A stretch of DNA of 64,000 nt from the NCBI GenBank assembly GCA_026874595.1, contig CM049320.1:40730714-40794713 (forward strand). The letters are read 5' to 3'. Position numbers and translations under genes: made by a program. Of this stretch, positions 1-9,599 are shown in pieces (the stretch's first letter is position 1; each line of letters opens with the position of its first letter). Below the pieces are notes generated by a model, which was given only the letters and a program-made list of their open reading frames with translations, searched no databases and was not told where the DNA came from. This DNA is from Sipunculus nudus (Eukaryota; Annelida; Sipuncula; Golfingiida; Sipunculidae).

Positions 1-369
1 CTTTCAATTTTGTCAGATCGCCCGGAATCCCTCCGGCCGCTTCCAGGACCCAGGTTGAACATTCCGCTCTCGACAAATGTCTCCTCTTGACTTCATTCCT
101 GAAGTCACTTTTGGAAAATAAAGACTCTGCCAAACAGGCCATAGATAAGCTAGCTATCAGGTAGCTCCATACAAAGGGATTCAAGTAACAAAATCTCTCT
201 TGAACATGCTGGGTTTCCTCCATTACTGAGGTGTCTCGTCTGATTCACAACAAATTGCTCTATTCGTTAAATCCTTCTTCCTTTCAGTTATCCGAATGTA
301 GACGTGGAGATAGTAACAAATCTTGATTTACTTTTAGATTTCGAGGTAAATCAGATGATAATAGAAGGG
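1..369. other. Left edge, no recognised feature
   Basis: No open frame or repeat that I recognise. It directly precedes the gag-like remnant, so it could hold the decayed 5' part of that retroelement. I see no LTR, primer-binding site or terminal duplication. Confidence 0.3.
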
Positions 370-1030
370 GTGATTTTATTGAGGGGCCATCATGGGCTAC
401 TGGTTGCAGTATTATATCCTCAAAGCTTCCGTCATTTTCAGGGAATCAAGATAAAACTTGTAGCTATACGAACAATGGCGCTCCCATCTCAAATCTGTGA
501 TAAAAGCTAGTGTAACGCCAGAACCTCAGATTTTATCAGCGATTCACCAGTCTGTTAGGGGAGCAGCAGTTAATGTTCTTATACATCTGATGAATTCACT
601 GCCACCGATATACTAAATACATTTAACAGGTACTTCGGCAATGTGCTCCGCACAGTGCTCCGCACAGAGGTACTCATACAGCTGTTCCACTGTTATACAA
701 AAACAAGACTTTAAAGAGAATATAGTAAATAGGCGCTGCAGATTTAATAGACAGATAGAACTTATTAACCAGAAAAATCCTATTCCATCACAAGCTCAGG
801 CTGACGTTTGTAACAGAAATATTGAATCGGACGAAGTCGTTCCTTCTCGTTGCCATCGTACCACACATACTACTGACAAATGACTTTCTAAACGAGACAA
901 ATACGAGAAAATCCTAAAAAAAAAAAAAAACCTAAGAGCTACCTGTGATCAGTCGTGGGGGGACACGGGTTCAAATAATAAAATTCCCGCAAAAAAATAT
1001 ATGTACCGAGGCTGTCTCTCTCCTAGGCGA
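370..1030 (+). pseudogene. Decayed Ty3/Gypsy-type gag remnant
   Basis: Short segments in shifting frames resemble the capsid-type Gag of metazoan Ty3/Gypsy retrotransposons. Around 415-450 a segment reads KLPSFSGNQ, like the conserved 'KLP.FSG' start of these capsids. Around 535-580 a segment reads RGAAVNVLIHL, like the 'RG.A..VL..LG' helix, followed near 595-640 by ATDILNTFNRYFG in another frame. The C-terminal part (about 640-885) is open but not diagnostic, and no zinc knuckle is clear. Frameshifts separate all segments, so no functional protein can be made. The family is assigned from motif resemblance and from the protease remnant immediately downstream. An alternative is a gag-derived host gene relic. 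Confidence 0.5.
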
Positions 1031-1037
1031 AACATAG

Positions 1038-1585
1038 GTTGTTGGCATGGTTGTAGATGGTATTAACTACCAAGGTCTTTTAGATACAGGTTCCCAAGTC
1101 TCTCCCGTCGCTGAGGGATTAAAAAAACTCAACCCGCCAGACTTAATCCCTGTGAAGGAGATGATGAATCTCCGGCACCTGGACGGCCAGCAGGTAGAAT
1201 ACTGTGGTTAATATCGTCGCTATTGAACTAAATTTGGCTGATATACATTCTTCTCAAACATTTTCTGTGCCAATATTTGTAATGCAAAATACCCATTCCC
1301 ATTCAAATGGTCCATTTTTTTATTTTTAATTTTTACAACGTGCTAACTCATGTTTAAATTTTCTTCAGACAAATGCTGGTCCAAATTTATTCAAAGTCAT
1401 GTCCGTACCATGGAAGATTGCAATTAAATGTATGACAAAAAGGATAAAGAATTCACTGAATAAAGGTGTTCATGTATTATCCACCAAGTCTACAGTAATA
1501 CCTGCTCAGAGTGATATCACATATCACTGTAAATGGTTTGACCAGAGGTTGTACAACGGGCAAAACTCTTATTATAACTGATGTG
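1038..1585 (+). pseudogene. Retroviral-type aspartic protease remnant of a Ty3/Gypsy element
   Basis: From the ATG at 1047 one frame encodes VDGINYQGLLDTGSQVS. The D-T-G-S active-site signature is at 1083-1094, preceded by the usual beta strand that ends in 'LLDTGS'. After a frameshift near 1200 a segment reads NIVAIELNLADIHSSQTFSV (about 1207-1266), like the second half of a retropepsin. Segments to about 1585 (such as GVHVLSTKSTVIPAQSDI at about 1465-1520) fit the linker between protease and reverse transcriptase. The reverse transcriptase, RNase H and integrase are missing, because repeat DNA of another type begins near 1634. The order gag-protease agrees with Ty3/Gypsy. The copy is clearly dead. 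Confidence 0.6.
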
Positions 1586-1633
1586 AATGTTCTCCACAGG
1601 TTGCCAACTGGATTTGTTCTTTTTCCATGTGTC

Positions 1634-2426
1634 CAAGAGCTTGATTTGTCCAAGAGGTCCATAGAAATTCTCCTTGAAACCCTGAATTTAGGTCTCTGTT
1701 ACCATAATCCTCAGAGCTATGGGGCTCAAAAGTACCCCCTCCCCGAATAAATTAAAAATTCGATACGAAAGCTCCAGTATCTGAACATCTAATGCATTGA
1801 TCACCATGATTCTTTGCCTGCATATTCATCATGGAGTGTTTCATCAGTTCCTGCAGACTGGTGGCGCCATCTGGATAATCGATTTTTTACCCATTTTTTT
1901 CTCTATTTTTGAGACCTTCAAAGATGCGGTCGTCTGTAAACAGGTCACAAATCGTAACCATTTGACGTTGAATATTCTAACTTGACTTTCAAGGAGGTTC
2001 ATGTTAAATCTCCTTTGAAACCGGAAATTAGGTCTCTGTAACCTATATCCTCCGAGCTTTTGGGCTCAGAGGTACCCCCAGGATAATTAAAAAATTAATA
2101 CAAAAACTCAAGTATATGGACAACTAATGCATTGATCAACGTGATTCTTTGCATGCATATCCATCATGGAGTGTTTCATCAGTTCCTGTAGACTGGTGGC
2201 GCCACCAGGATATTTTCGATTTTTTTCATTTTTGTTCTCTATTTTTTTAGACCTTCAAAGATGTGGTCGTCCGTTAACAGGGCACAAATCGTAAGCATTG
2301 GACCTAGAATCTTCTCACCTTACATCCAGGGAGGTCGCTGAAAGTCTCCTTGGAAACCTGAAAATAGGTAACAGTTATTGTCAAAATGTCAGGCGGCTGA
2401 GCGTCATGACCCATGGGTCACTTGTT
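1634..2426 (+). mobile_element. 5'-truncated HINE-like tandem-repeat element (family A)
   Basis: About two ~338 bp monomers of the same family as the large elements at 9341 and 25967. Shared blocks include 'aggtctctgttacc', 'ttcatcagttcctg', 'gactggtggcgccacc', 'tctatttttgagacc' and 'tctagaatctt'-like text. The copy ends with the family 3' terminus: the stem-loop TGACCCATGGGTCA followed by CTTG and TT at 2409-2426. The 5' hairpin is absent. The unique 3' block of the other copies is nearly all lost, so the element is truncated at the 5' end and internally deleted. It directly follows the Gypsy remnant. Confidence 0.7.
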
Positions 2427-2721
2427 CTTCTACCAATTTCTCTAGCTCTTTCTTAAATTGTTTCTTCTTCCTCTTTGTTATTTATCATTGGGTTTTGTTG
2501 TTTGGCTTTCAGCCTCTGTTTCAAATTTTAAAGATGAGAATTCTTTTCCTTGTTTGGAGAAATACAATATGAGATATAATCTCTCCAAATATTCATTTTT
2601 ATTACCTCGAAAAGAAGGCTCGGATTTGAACCTTTAGTTTCTAGAACTGTATTTGTAATTGTTAATATTATACATTTAACGTATTATTCATTTTGCAACA
2701 GACTACTGATAGTCTGTTACT

Positions 2722-2729
<8 letters not shown>
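2427..2729. other. No recognised feature
   Basis: AT-rich sequence between the family A 3' terminus and a (TA)n array. No credible coding signal. Confidence 0.3.

Positions 2730-2761
<32 letters not shown>
2730..2761. repeat. (TA)n microsatellite
   Basis: Uninterrupted AT dinucleotides. The array abuts the start of the Penelope-like remnant. Confidence 0.95.
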
Positions 2762-2763
<2 letters not shown>

Positions 2764-2778
2764 AGAATCAAAACATAT

Positions 2779-3725
2779 TACAGTCTTTAAAGCTTGATGA
2801 TAGAATTAACACAACAGCCAAAGGAGAGGCATTCATAACACTCAAAGACCACAGCCAGATTTTGCCAATAATCCTACATGCTGGCTTATAAACCCATCAA
2901 AACCAGAGGTCGGGAAGATTAGCAAACAGCTATAAGACAAAATCAACAACAAAGTCCTAGAACGTTCAGGTCTAAACTAGTGGAAGAACACGACAGCTGC
3001 TCTATCATGGTTAAACAACATCACAAAAAAAGAAGAAATATTCATTCCTAATATTTGATGTTATAGATTTCTATCCATCAATAACGGCCAACCTGTTGGA
3101 TGCTGCACTCGACTTCTCCTCGAAATATGTAGACATCACACCATAAGAACGGAAAATCATCGTACATGCAAAAAAGCCAGCTTATACCACTCGGAGAATC
3201 CACGGTGGAAATTATAGGACTATCAGAACTATTTGATGTCACAATGGGCAGCTAAGACGGCGCCGAAATTTGTGAACTAGTCGGCTCATACCTACTGTAC
3301 GAAATCACAAAAAGAAAACACAACAAAAAATTCTGTCAGTGATATACTTAGTATCAGGCAGCAGTTATCACTGAAGACAACAGTTATAAAGCAAACCAGA
3401 CATACGTCGGCTCAACACAGAACCCCTATAAAACCAGAATCAATAACCACAAAACCTCGTTCTAGAATGCAGCCAGCAAACAAAGCACAGAACTTAGTAA
3501 ATATATCTGGGAACTCAAAGATAACAACGTGCGCCACAACATAACATAGAAAATTCTCAAACGTGCAAATCACTACTCTCCGGCAAAAAAACAGATGAAT
3601 TTGTGCCTTTGGGAGAAATACTTCATTATATGCCAAACCAAACTCGCAACTCTAAACAAAAGAAATGAACTTGTGACGGCATGTAAACACGCACATAAAT
3701 TCCTGCTGCGGAACCCGGTATAACA
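2779..3725 (+). pseudogene. Penelope-like element remnant (RT plus GIY-YIG endonuclease)
   Basis: Frameshifted coding segments follow the order of Penelope-like retroelements. Near 2815-2860 a segment reads AKGEAFITLKDH, matching the 'FITLKDHK' start of the PLE reverse transcriptase. Near 3030-3100 a segment reads FLIFDVIDFYPSI, the characteristic 'FDI.DFYPSI' motif A with its aspartates. Near 3225-3290 pieces of 'DVTMGSYDGAEICELVGSYL' can be read across frames. From 3391 to 3722 one frame, broken by two stops, carries a GIY-YIG-type module: TYVGSTQNPYKTRINNHKTSF, then TELSKYIWELKD, then a C-terminal ELVTACKHAHKFLLRNP. This RT-then-GIY-YIG order distinguishes Penelope-like elements from LINEs. 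No ORF survives and element boundaries were not found. Confidence 0.75.
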
Positions 3726-4024
3726 ACCCAACCAAACAAGAGACAACGAACAGACCAGCACAATATTAATCTCGAGTTTCCTTTTACTCAGCCCCCAGCA
3801 CTCGGACCTGTGAGAATATCAGATGCCGGCCCTCAACAAAGATAGATGACACGTACCGCACAGTTGATCCTGGCCCCAGTGACTTTCCAATAGACCCACG
3901 CAACTGACATACACAGCACTATAAGGCTACAACATCTGAAAATTGCCAAACGCTCTGAGCGTGTGTTACGAAACTAATTAATCATGAAATGCCTGCAGAA
4001 AACCTAGTTTAGTTCTTTCTATAC
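3726..4024. other. Probable 3' flank or UTR of the Penelope-like remnant
   Basis: Unassigned sequence between the GIY-YIG segment and the CA/TA microsatellites. Its position suggests element 3' sequence, but no PLE-type terminal repeat was seen. Confidence 0.3.
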
Positions 4025-4079
4025 AACACACACACACACACACACATGTTATTTATGTTGCTGTATGTTTATGTTACTC

Positions 4080-4132
<53 letters not shown>
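4025..4132. repeat. (CA)n and (TA)n microsatellites
   Basis: A CA array (4025-4046) and a long TA array (4081-4132) separated by about 34 bases. Confidence 0.9.
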
Positions 4133-4135
<3 letters not shown>

Positions 4136-4741
4136 CTCGTGTCATCATTCGTGTATTTATGTATAATGTGTATCCAGATGTATCTTCATATTAATTTCCT
4201 TTTGTAACGTTCACATATATAAAATCTAAAATTGCTAAAATATAATCCATACATATTACAGCTTTTTCATTGTACACGTCTTGGTTCCATGACATATTTC
4301 GTTAGTGGTCACCCAAGGTGTATACATGTTGACGTATAAGATGTAATGTACTGCATGTCACGTTCACCCGTAAAAGCGAACAAGGGAAAGCTTCGTTACT
4401 GATTCAATAATGGTGAGGAATTATATATAAAGTATGTCATGGCGTTTCACGCATTCGTACTGGCAAAACGTGTTATTTGATCACAGCTGCGTGTGGTAGA
4501 AGTGAAGCCGTATCTTTTGTTTTTATTAAACATGTGTCAGGGTAAGCACGCCTTACGTAGTGGTCATAGAAATACCTGATTGGAGGATGATAACGTGATG
4601 CGTGATACACTTTGTGACTCCCCCATATAATTAAATATCAATTTATGCACACGAGATCATGAGACCTTCCATGTGTTCTACTATTGGTCAATTCCTAGAG
4701 TAATCCAAGTCTTAGGGAGACACGGGCGTTGGTTCCCCGAA
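4133..4741. other. Unassigned intergenic sequence
   Basis: No coding signal. A TATATAAAG motif at about 4424-4432 lies about 100 bases upstream of an ATG (about 4532) that is followed almost at once by GGTAAGC, a donor-like site. This is too weak to call a gene. Confidence 0.25.
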
Positions 4742-4860
4742 TATAAGGGCAAGCAATAATTTTAGTAGCGGGCGGCAACATTCGGACCTTCGAATATCAC
4801 AAATTCATAAGAGCCACTCCTTTCATTGGAAGTTCTTACAACCAAAAACCTGTAAGTATG
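4742..4860 (+). promoter_or_regulatory. Candidate TATA promoter with non-coding first exon
   Basis: A TATAAGG motif (4742-4748) is followed at the usual distance by a possible start region near 4772-4785. About 70 bases of exon-like sequence then end in a near-perfect 5' splice site, CCT|GTAAGTATG, with GT at 4852. No acceptor or coding exon could be linked downstream. In AT-rich DNA this combination can arise by chance, so confidence is low. Confidence 0.22.
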
Positions 4861-6278
4861 GTTCATTCATACATTCAGTAATAATCATCGCTCGGCGACG
4901 GCGTAAACTTGTCTATATGCCGAGATGTCAACTTTTATTTAAAAGACTTAAGAAATGCCAGCTCACATTCCACCACCGCCATATACCTATAGGCAAAATA
5001 ACACATTGGCCGTAGTTTTACGGTGTCGTGTAGAACAAACGCCTAAAAGACATGGGGGGATATTCATTTCTAGTGTTGCAACATATACCATTAGAATATA
5101 TAGACCCAGGATTTATTATTCATGTGACGTCTCATTAATCGATTGGTATGTTTGTGAACGTGTGTACGATTCCAGTATTAAACCTCTCGCGCGTTGATTG
5201 CTACCCTCTGTCCCCAATGGGCCTTGTAATACTACTGTTAAATTTCCAATAGCCTTTTCCTTTCTTGTTTACATGTGTTTATAGTGATTGATATATTGTT
5301 ATTGTTATTGAAGTCATCCGCTCTTAATAATCGGTCTCCTGTGGATCTCTCATTAATTCCACATGCACACTAAGCGGTCCTTCACAAGGGAAATTTCCAG
5401 CTCCCCAAAGTCGCAGGTTTTGTTTAGTTCGAAGTCTTGTGGTCCATTCGTCGATCAGTGGTTTCATCCGCTTCAGTTCTGGATCCCCCCCCCCACATTT
5501 AGCTGTTACACCTCTCATTTTTTTTTTTTTTTGTTCTTTTCTCATTTATTAATGATAAATTTTAATTTCTCAGATTCTTTAATAGTTAAATTAATAAGTG
5601 ATCCACAGTTTATTACTTTATAATTCATAAGTTGAGGATATTACGTTTGTGTGATTTGCTATTTAAGATAGCATTCAAATACATCTGTATACTTAGGGAG
5701 GGGGTCTTTCTGTAATAACACTGTTGGATCATAACACCGAGGTACCCCCTAATCGCACTCGTCTGTGAGTGAGGCATGGCCTTCCAATCAGCCTGCAGAG
5801 CGGTCACCCTTTTTGGGGGTCGAAAATCTTCCCGCTCCTCAGCTGAGACTCGAGCTCCTCCATGTGCTCTAGACCACAGAAGCCGGTAAAAAATTCAAAG
5901 TTTAACACAGACTTTCACAGAAATTATTTTACCGTGAGGATTTAATTTAAGCGCTAATATGTTGTAGTTGTTAACTTAGATGCGCATTTTGACCGATGAT
6001 AACAACATTACAAATGATTGATTTTTTTTTTACTTAAACGTTTACATTCTAAGTTTGAAGATATATATAATTCGACCCCATCATCGAAAGACATTTAAGG
6101 GAATAATATTTGTGGAGTAGAAAGTCGTTATGTTTTTTTGTGCAGGATGCCTCAAAATGTCCTCTTTACATTGTATATTTAAACAAATTCTCCCTATACG
6201 GGACGGGAACATCCCCTCCAATACCCTCCCCATTAAATAAAAACAGAAAAGACTGCCTCTATGCTTTATTCGTAGGTG

Positions 6279-6281
<3 letters not shown>
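4861..6281. other. Unassigned sequence, no supported gene
   Basis: An 80-codon frame at 4955-5197 (+) is the longest plausible reading. It contains no recognised motif. The rest holds poly(C) and poly(T) runs (about 5487-5531) and no clear repeat structure. Confidence 0.3.

Positions 6282-6320
<39 letters not shown>
6282..6320. repeat. (TA)n microsatellite
   Basis: Pure TA dinucleotide array. Confidence 0.95.
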
Positions 6321-6326
<6 letters not shown>

Positions 6327-7131
6327 TAATATCCAGATTGTAACAAAACCATGGGGTTTTGAAAGTGCTCATCTAATACAAAGAACTGTAATAAATATAA
6401 ATTTCAGGACTTATATATATAAACCCCCTCTCTCCCCTCTAAAAGAAATTGAATGCACAATTTAGATCTTAATTGCCGCATTTTCAATATATTAGTGCCC
6501 CCCTGTTCTCGATTTTCTCGATCCGCCACTGTGACCTGATGTTAGTGATATTTTTTAACAAATACCAACATTTCTCCTGTTTGCACGCTCAAATTGTGTA
6601 GAATTATACGATTGTCAAGGTACAGTTTATACCCAACGTAACATAAAAGGTGCAGAATTCTTAATTGGGCAATGTATAGTTTACCAAGAGTGGGGCATGG
6701 TGAAGAGGTATACAGTTTGCAGTCTAACATTAGCCCAATGTTTACAAGGCGGATGTTACAAATTTCTTTCGTCAGCTTTCCGGTTATTTGTAAAATGTGG
6801 CCAATATAGGACAGATGTTGTGTATCCTACTAAAAGCCTTAAAACATTAGCCAAGTTCTAACCTTGTTTTCCGGATAAATGCTTCGGAGGAAATATACAA
6901 TTCAACACACACTCACAAACGTTTCCAGGTTATTCGAGAGAGTCGCTCAATACAATTCCCAAAAAGTTGATCTCGTTATAGGGTCGGTTATTGTGAATCG
7001 GTGTCCCCTAAATTGTGTTGTTTTTATGGCGTCCTCTCATAACCTTCCATGTCTCAGGATTGCTTGCATGGATTGCCCTCCTATTCTTAGGTAGCAGTGT
7101 TTTGTATAAACACGCCATAAACACGCAGTCC

Positions 7132-7136
<5 letters not shown>
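6321..7136. other. Unassigned sequence, no supported gene
   Basis: Only short frames without recognisable motifs. Composition is like the surrounding intergenic DNA. Confidence 0.3.

Positions 7137-7190
<54 letters not shown>
7137..7190. repeat. (TA)n microsatellite
   Basis: Pure TA dinucleotide array. The apparent 'IYIYIY' protein across it on the minus strand is an artefact. Confidence 0.95.
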
Positions 7191-7193
<3 letters not shown>

Positions 7194-7372
7194 AAAAAGG
7201 AATCAAGTTTCGTCAGACATTTTACGACAACGTAGTTTTTGTCCAAAATGTTGTTGAATTCCTCCGGAAACACTGTCTGATTAAAATATATTGGACCTCA
7301 GGTAAGACTCTATGATGGGGGAGTTATACTATAGGGCACTCTAGTAATTGTTTATTGCAGGAAACCTGTTAA

Positions 7373-7375
<3 letters not shown>

Positions 7376-7449
<74 letters not shown>
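7376..7449. repeat. (TA)n microsatellite
   Basis: The longest pure TA array in the window, ending in a short TATG variation. Confidence 0.95.
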
Positions 7450-7457
<8 letters not shown>

Positions 7458-8109
7458 ATGAATAATTTATATGAGCAAACCCTTGTATTTATCTTAATCA
7501 ACAATGATAAAAGATATGCTTGGGGGATTTCAAAGGGTAGGGTTTAATCACAATTACCGACTGTATTTTTTACTTTTAATGAGTTTGCCGTTACATTCTC
7601 GTAGTGGGTAGAGTCGAGTAGTCGACTTTTATTGAGTATATGGGGGAATGGGTGGAGTTATCCCTCAACTTTTCCAACCACGATGGAGATACCATATCAG
7701 AAATTACTTCAATTGAAAAATAAATCCTCGATAATATGAAATTATTCATTCGTTTCTACGACATTACGGAACAAAGGTATAAAGTACAGGATTTAAGGAG
7801 CTTAGGGGCTTTGAGGAGGTTGTAGGAGATGCTGGGGCAGGCTTTCGATCGTTCGGTGTTAGCAGACATTTTAAAATTTTAATTCATGTTTATTAGTAAT
7901 TTTAAACTTGTAAATAGTAGTCTTTGGATATTTCCAATTGTGCAATCAAATTGTTTGCATTTAATCAAAGGATTTAGTTTATTGGTTAAAACAATATTTT
8001 ATAGCAGAAAAGCAATGAGGATCAGAAAACAGGGCTTCGCCCTATATTAATCCTTCTCCTCGAACTACACATAAGGACAGAATCAACATAATAAATACAT
8101 GTGCAATCA
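7450..8109. other. Unassigned sequence, no supported gene
   Basis: No open frame of note. This DNA lies beyond the (TA)n that follows the 3' end of the LINE. Confidence 0.3.
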
Positions 8110-8124
8110 ATATATATATATACC

Positions 8125-8158
<34 letters not shown>
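8110..8158. repeat. (TA)n microsatellite with a central CCGG interruption
   Basis: A TA array with one TACCGGTA interruption near 8122-8129. It lies about 230 bases beyond the LINE ORF2 stop and could derive from a LINE 3' tail, but this is not shown. Confidence 0.9.
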
Positions 8159-8164
<6 letters not shown>

Positions 8165-8389
8165 CATCTACTCATATAAAGCATAACGCATGAATGAGTA
8201 TATGTTCAAACATTATGCATGTATGTTAAGGTGAGCAACCTGGGGAACTGGCAACATATGTGCTAGGGGATCTAAGTGTAATTCTATTACATCTATTATG
8301 CCATCTGGGAAGTATAATAACACACCGACAAATGGCTATGTGAATCGTTTTGTTACAGAAATAAAGTTGTAAATATGGCCGAACATCTT

Positions 8390-9340
8390 TTAGTTTTCAT
8401 TATATGATGAATCGTCACTCCCCATTAAGAGAACATTTATGTTTTGATAAGCAACAGGAATGTTTGAGAGAAAATTCACTCTGTGTGTGGCACACAATGG
8501 ACAAATTAACAAATAGTGTTCGGGGGTCTCCTCGTGCTGCCCACAAGACCAAAATGGATTGTCAGTACAATGGTTTGCGTACAGGTGAGCTTTCAACGAG
8601 CTACAACCCAGTCTCATTCTTATGTGAAATATCTGTGCAGCTCGGCTTCCACTAAAATGACTAAAATATACAGGGGGTCTAGGTAAATTTCCTTCTATTC
8701 TTCTTTTAAAACTATGAATTGAAGGACTATCTCTCGTCACCTCATCTAAAGAATTCCACAGTTGTGTTGTAGACATAATAAACGGATTTAGTCTGGCCGA
8801 GGTGCGAGCTGCTGGTGCGCGCAAATCGGCTTTATTACGTTATTCGTAACGTGAGGAGTTTCCGACAGTGTTCGGTATTAGCTGGCATAGGTATGCAGGT
8901 GCCAACCCTTTAAGCATTTTGTAAAATAACACCAACTTTTTAACTCTTCGCCTCTCTGCTCGAGCTTGCCATCCTGTTTCAGTATAAATTAGTATATGAC
9001 TGGTGCCTCTAGTGGCACCAGTGACAATTCCCGCTGCAGCTAATTGAACCTGCTCGATTTGATTTGTTTCTGCATATGTGCAGCCGTCCCAAAGTTCACA
9101 CGCATATTCTAAAATTGGCCTAATAAAAGATTTATATAATATTTCAAATGTTTTTCTATTAAATCTATACATCATGGTTCTAAGAATATCTACTCTTTTC
9201 CCAGCTTTGTCACAAATAAAATTTATATGATCTTTCCAGGTACCAACATTATTGAAAATTACTCCTAGATATTTATGTGTTTTTACTTTTTCCAGAGGAT
9301 CGCCAAACATATATAACGCCGGAGTATTAACAGTTTTTTT
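8390..9340 (-). pseudogene. LINE ORF2 C-terminal part (end of RT and Cys/His tail)
   Basis: Two frames joined by a frameshift near 8830. The upstream frame (9310-8840) starts inside the RT thumb with HKYLGVIFN, then LYKSFIRPILEYACELWDG, the typical 'P.LEY...W' motif, and a helix ending GLAPAYLCQLIP. The downstream frame (8824-8390) has LNPFIMSTTQLWNSLDEVTRDS, then the C-terminal FWSCGQHEETPEHYLLICP. This resembles the Cx2-3C...HxxxxC zinc-finger-like tail of CR1/L2 ORF2 proteins, though the first cysteine pair is partly altered. The segment is the continuation of the RT that ends at 13963, separated from it by the inserted element. Confidence 0.85.
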
Positions 9341-9370
9341 AGCTCAGCTGACTTTCAGTCATGCTGAGCT
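9341..9370 (+). other. 5' terminal hairpin of HINE-like element
   Basis: An 8-base outer stem (AGCTCAGC/GCTGAGCT) and a 4-base inner stem (GACT/AGTC) around a TTC loop. The first 12 bases of this arm recur inverted at 13927-13938. Confidence 0.8.
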
Positions 9371-9599
9371 ATAGCGATCACTCTTTGTCCGTCGTCCGTC
9401 TGTTTGTCCGTCTGTCCGTCCGTCTGTCCGTTAACCAGGCACAAATCGTAACCGCTGTACCTAGAATCTTGTAACTTGACATTCTGAGAGGTCCATGAAA
9501 AATCTCCTTGGAAACCAGAAATTAGGTCTCTGTTACCCATATCCTTCGAGCTATGGGACCCCAAAGTACCCCCCCCCCCGGGTAGTGAAAAATTTTATA

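Noticed and set aside
7037-7273. Proteins with long IYIYIY tracts, here and at the other (TA)n arrays
   Set aside because: They are translated TA microsatellites.
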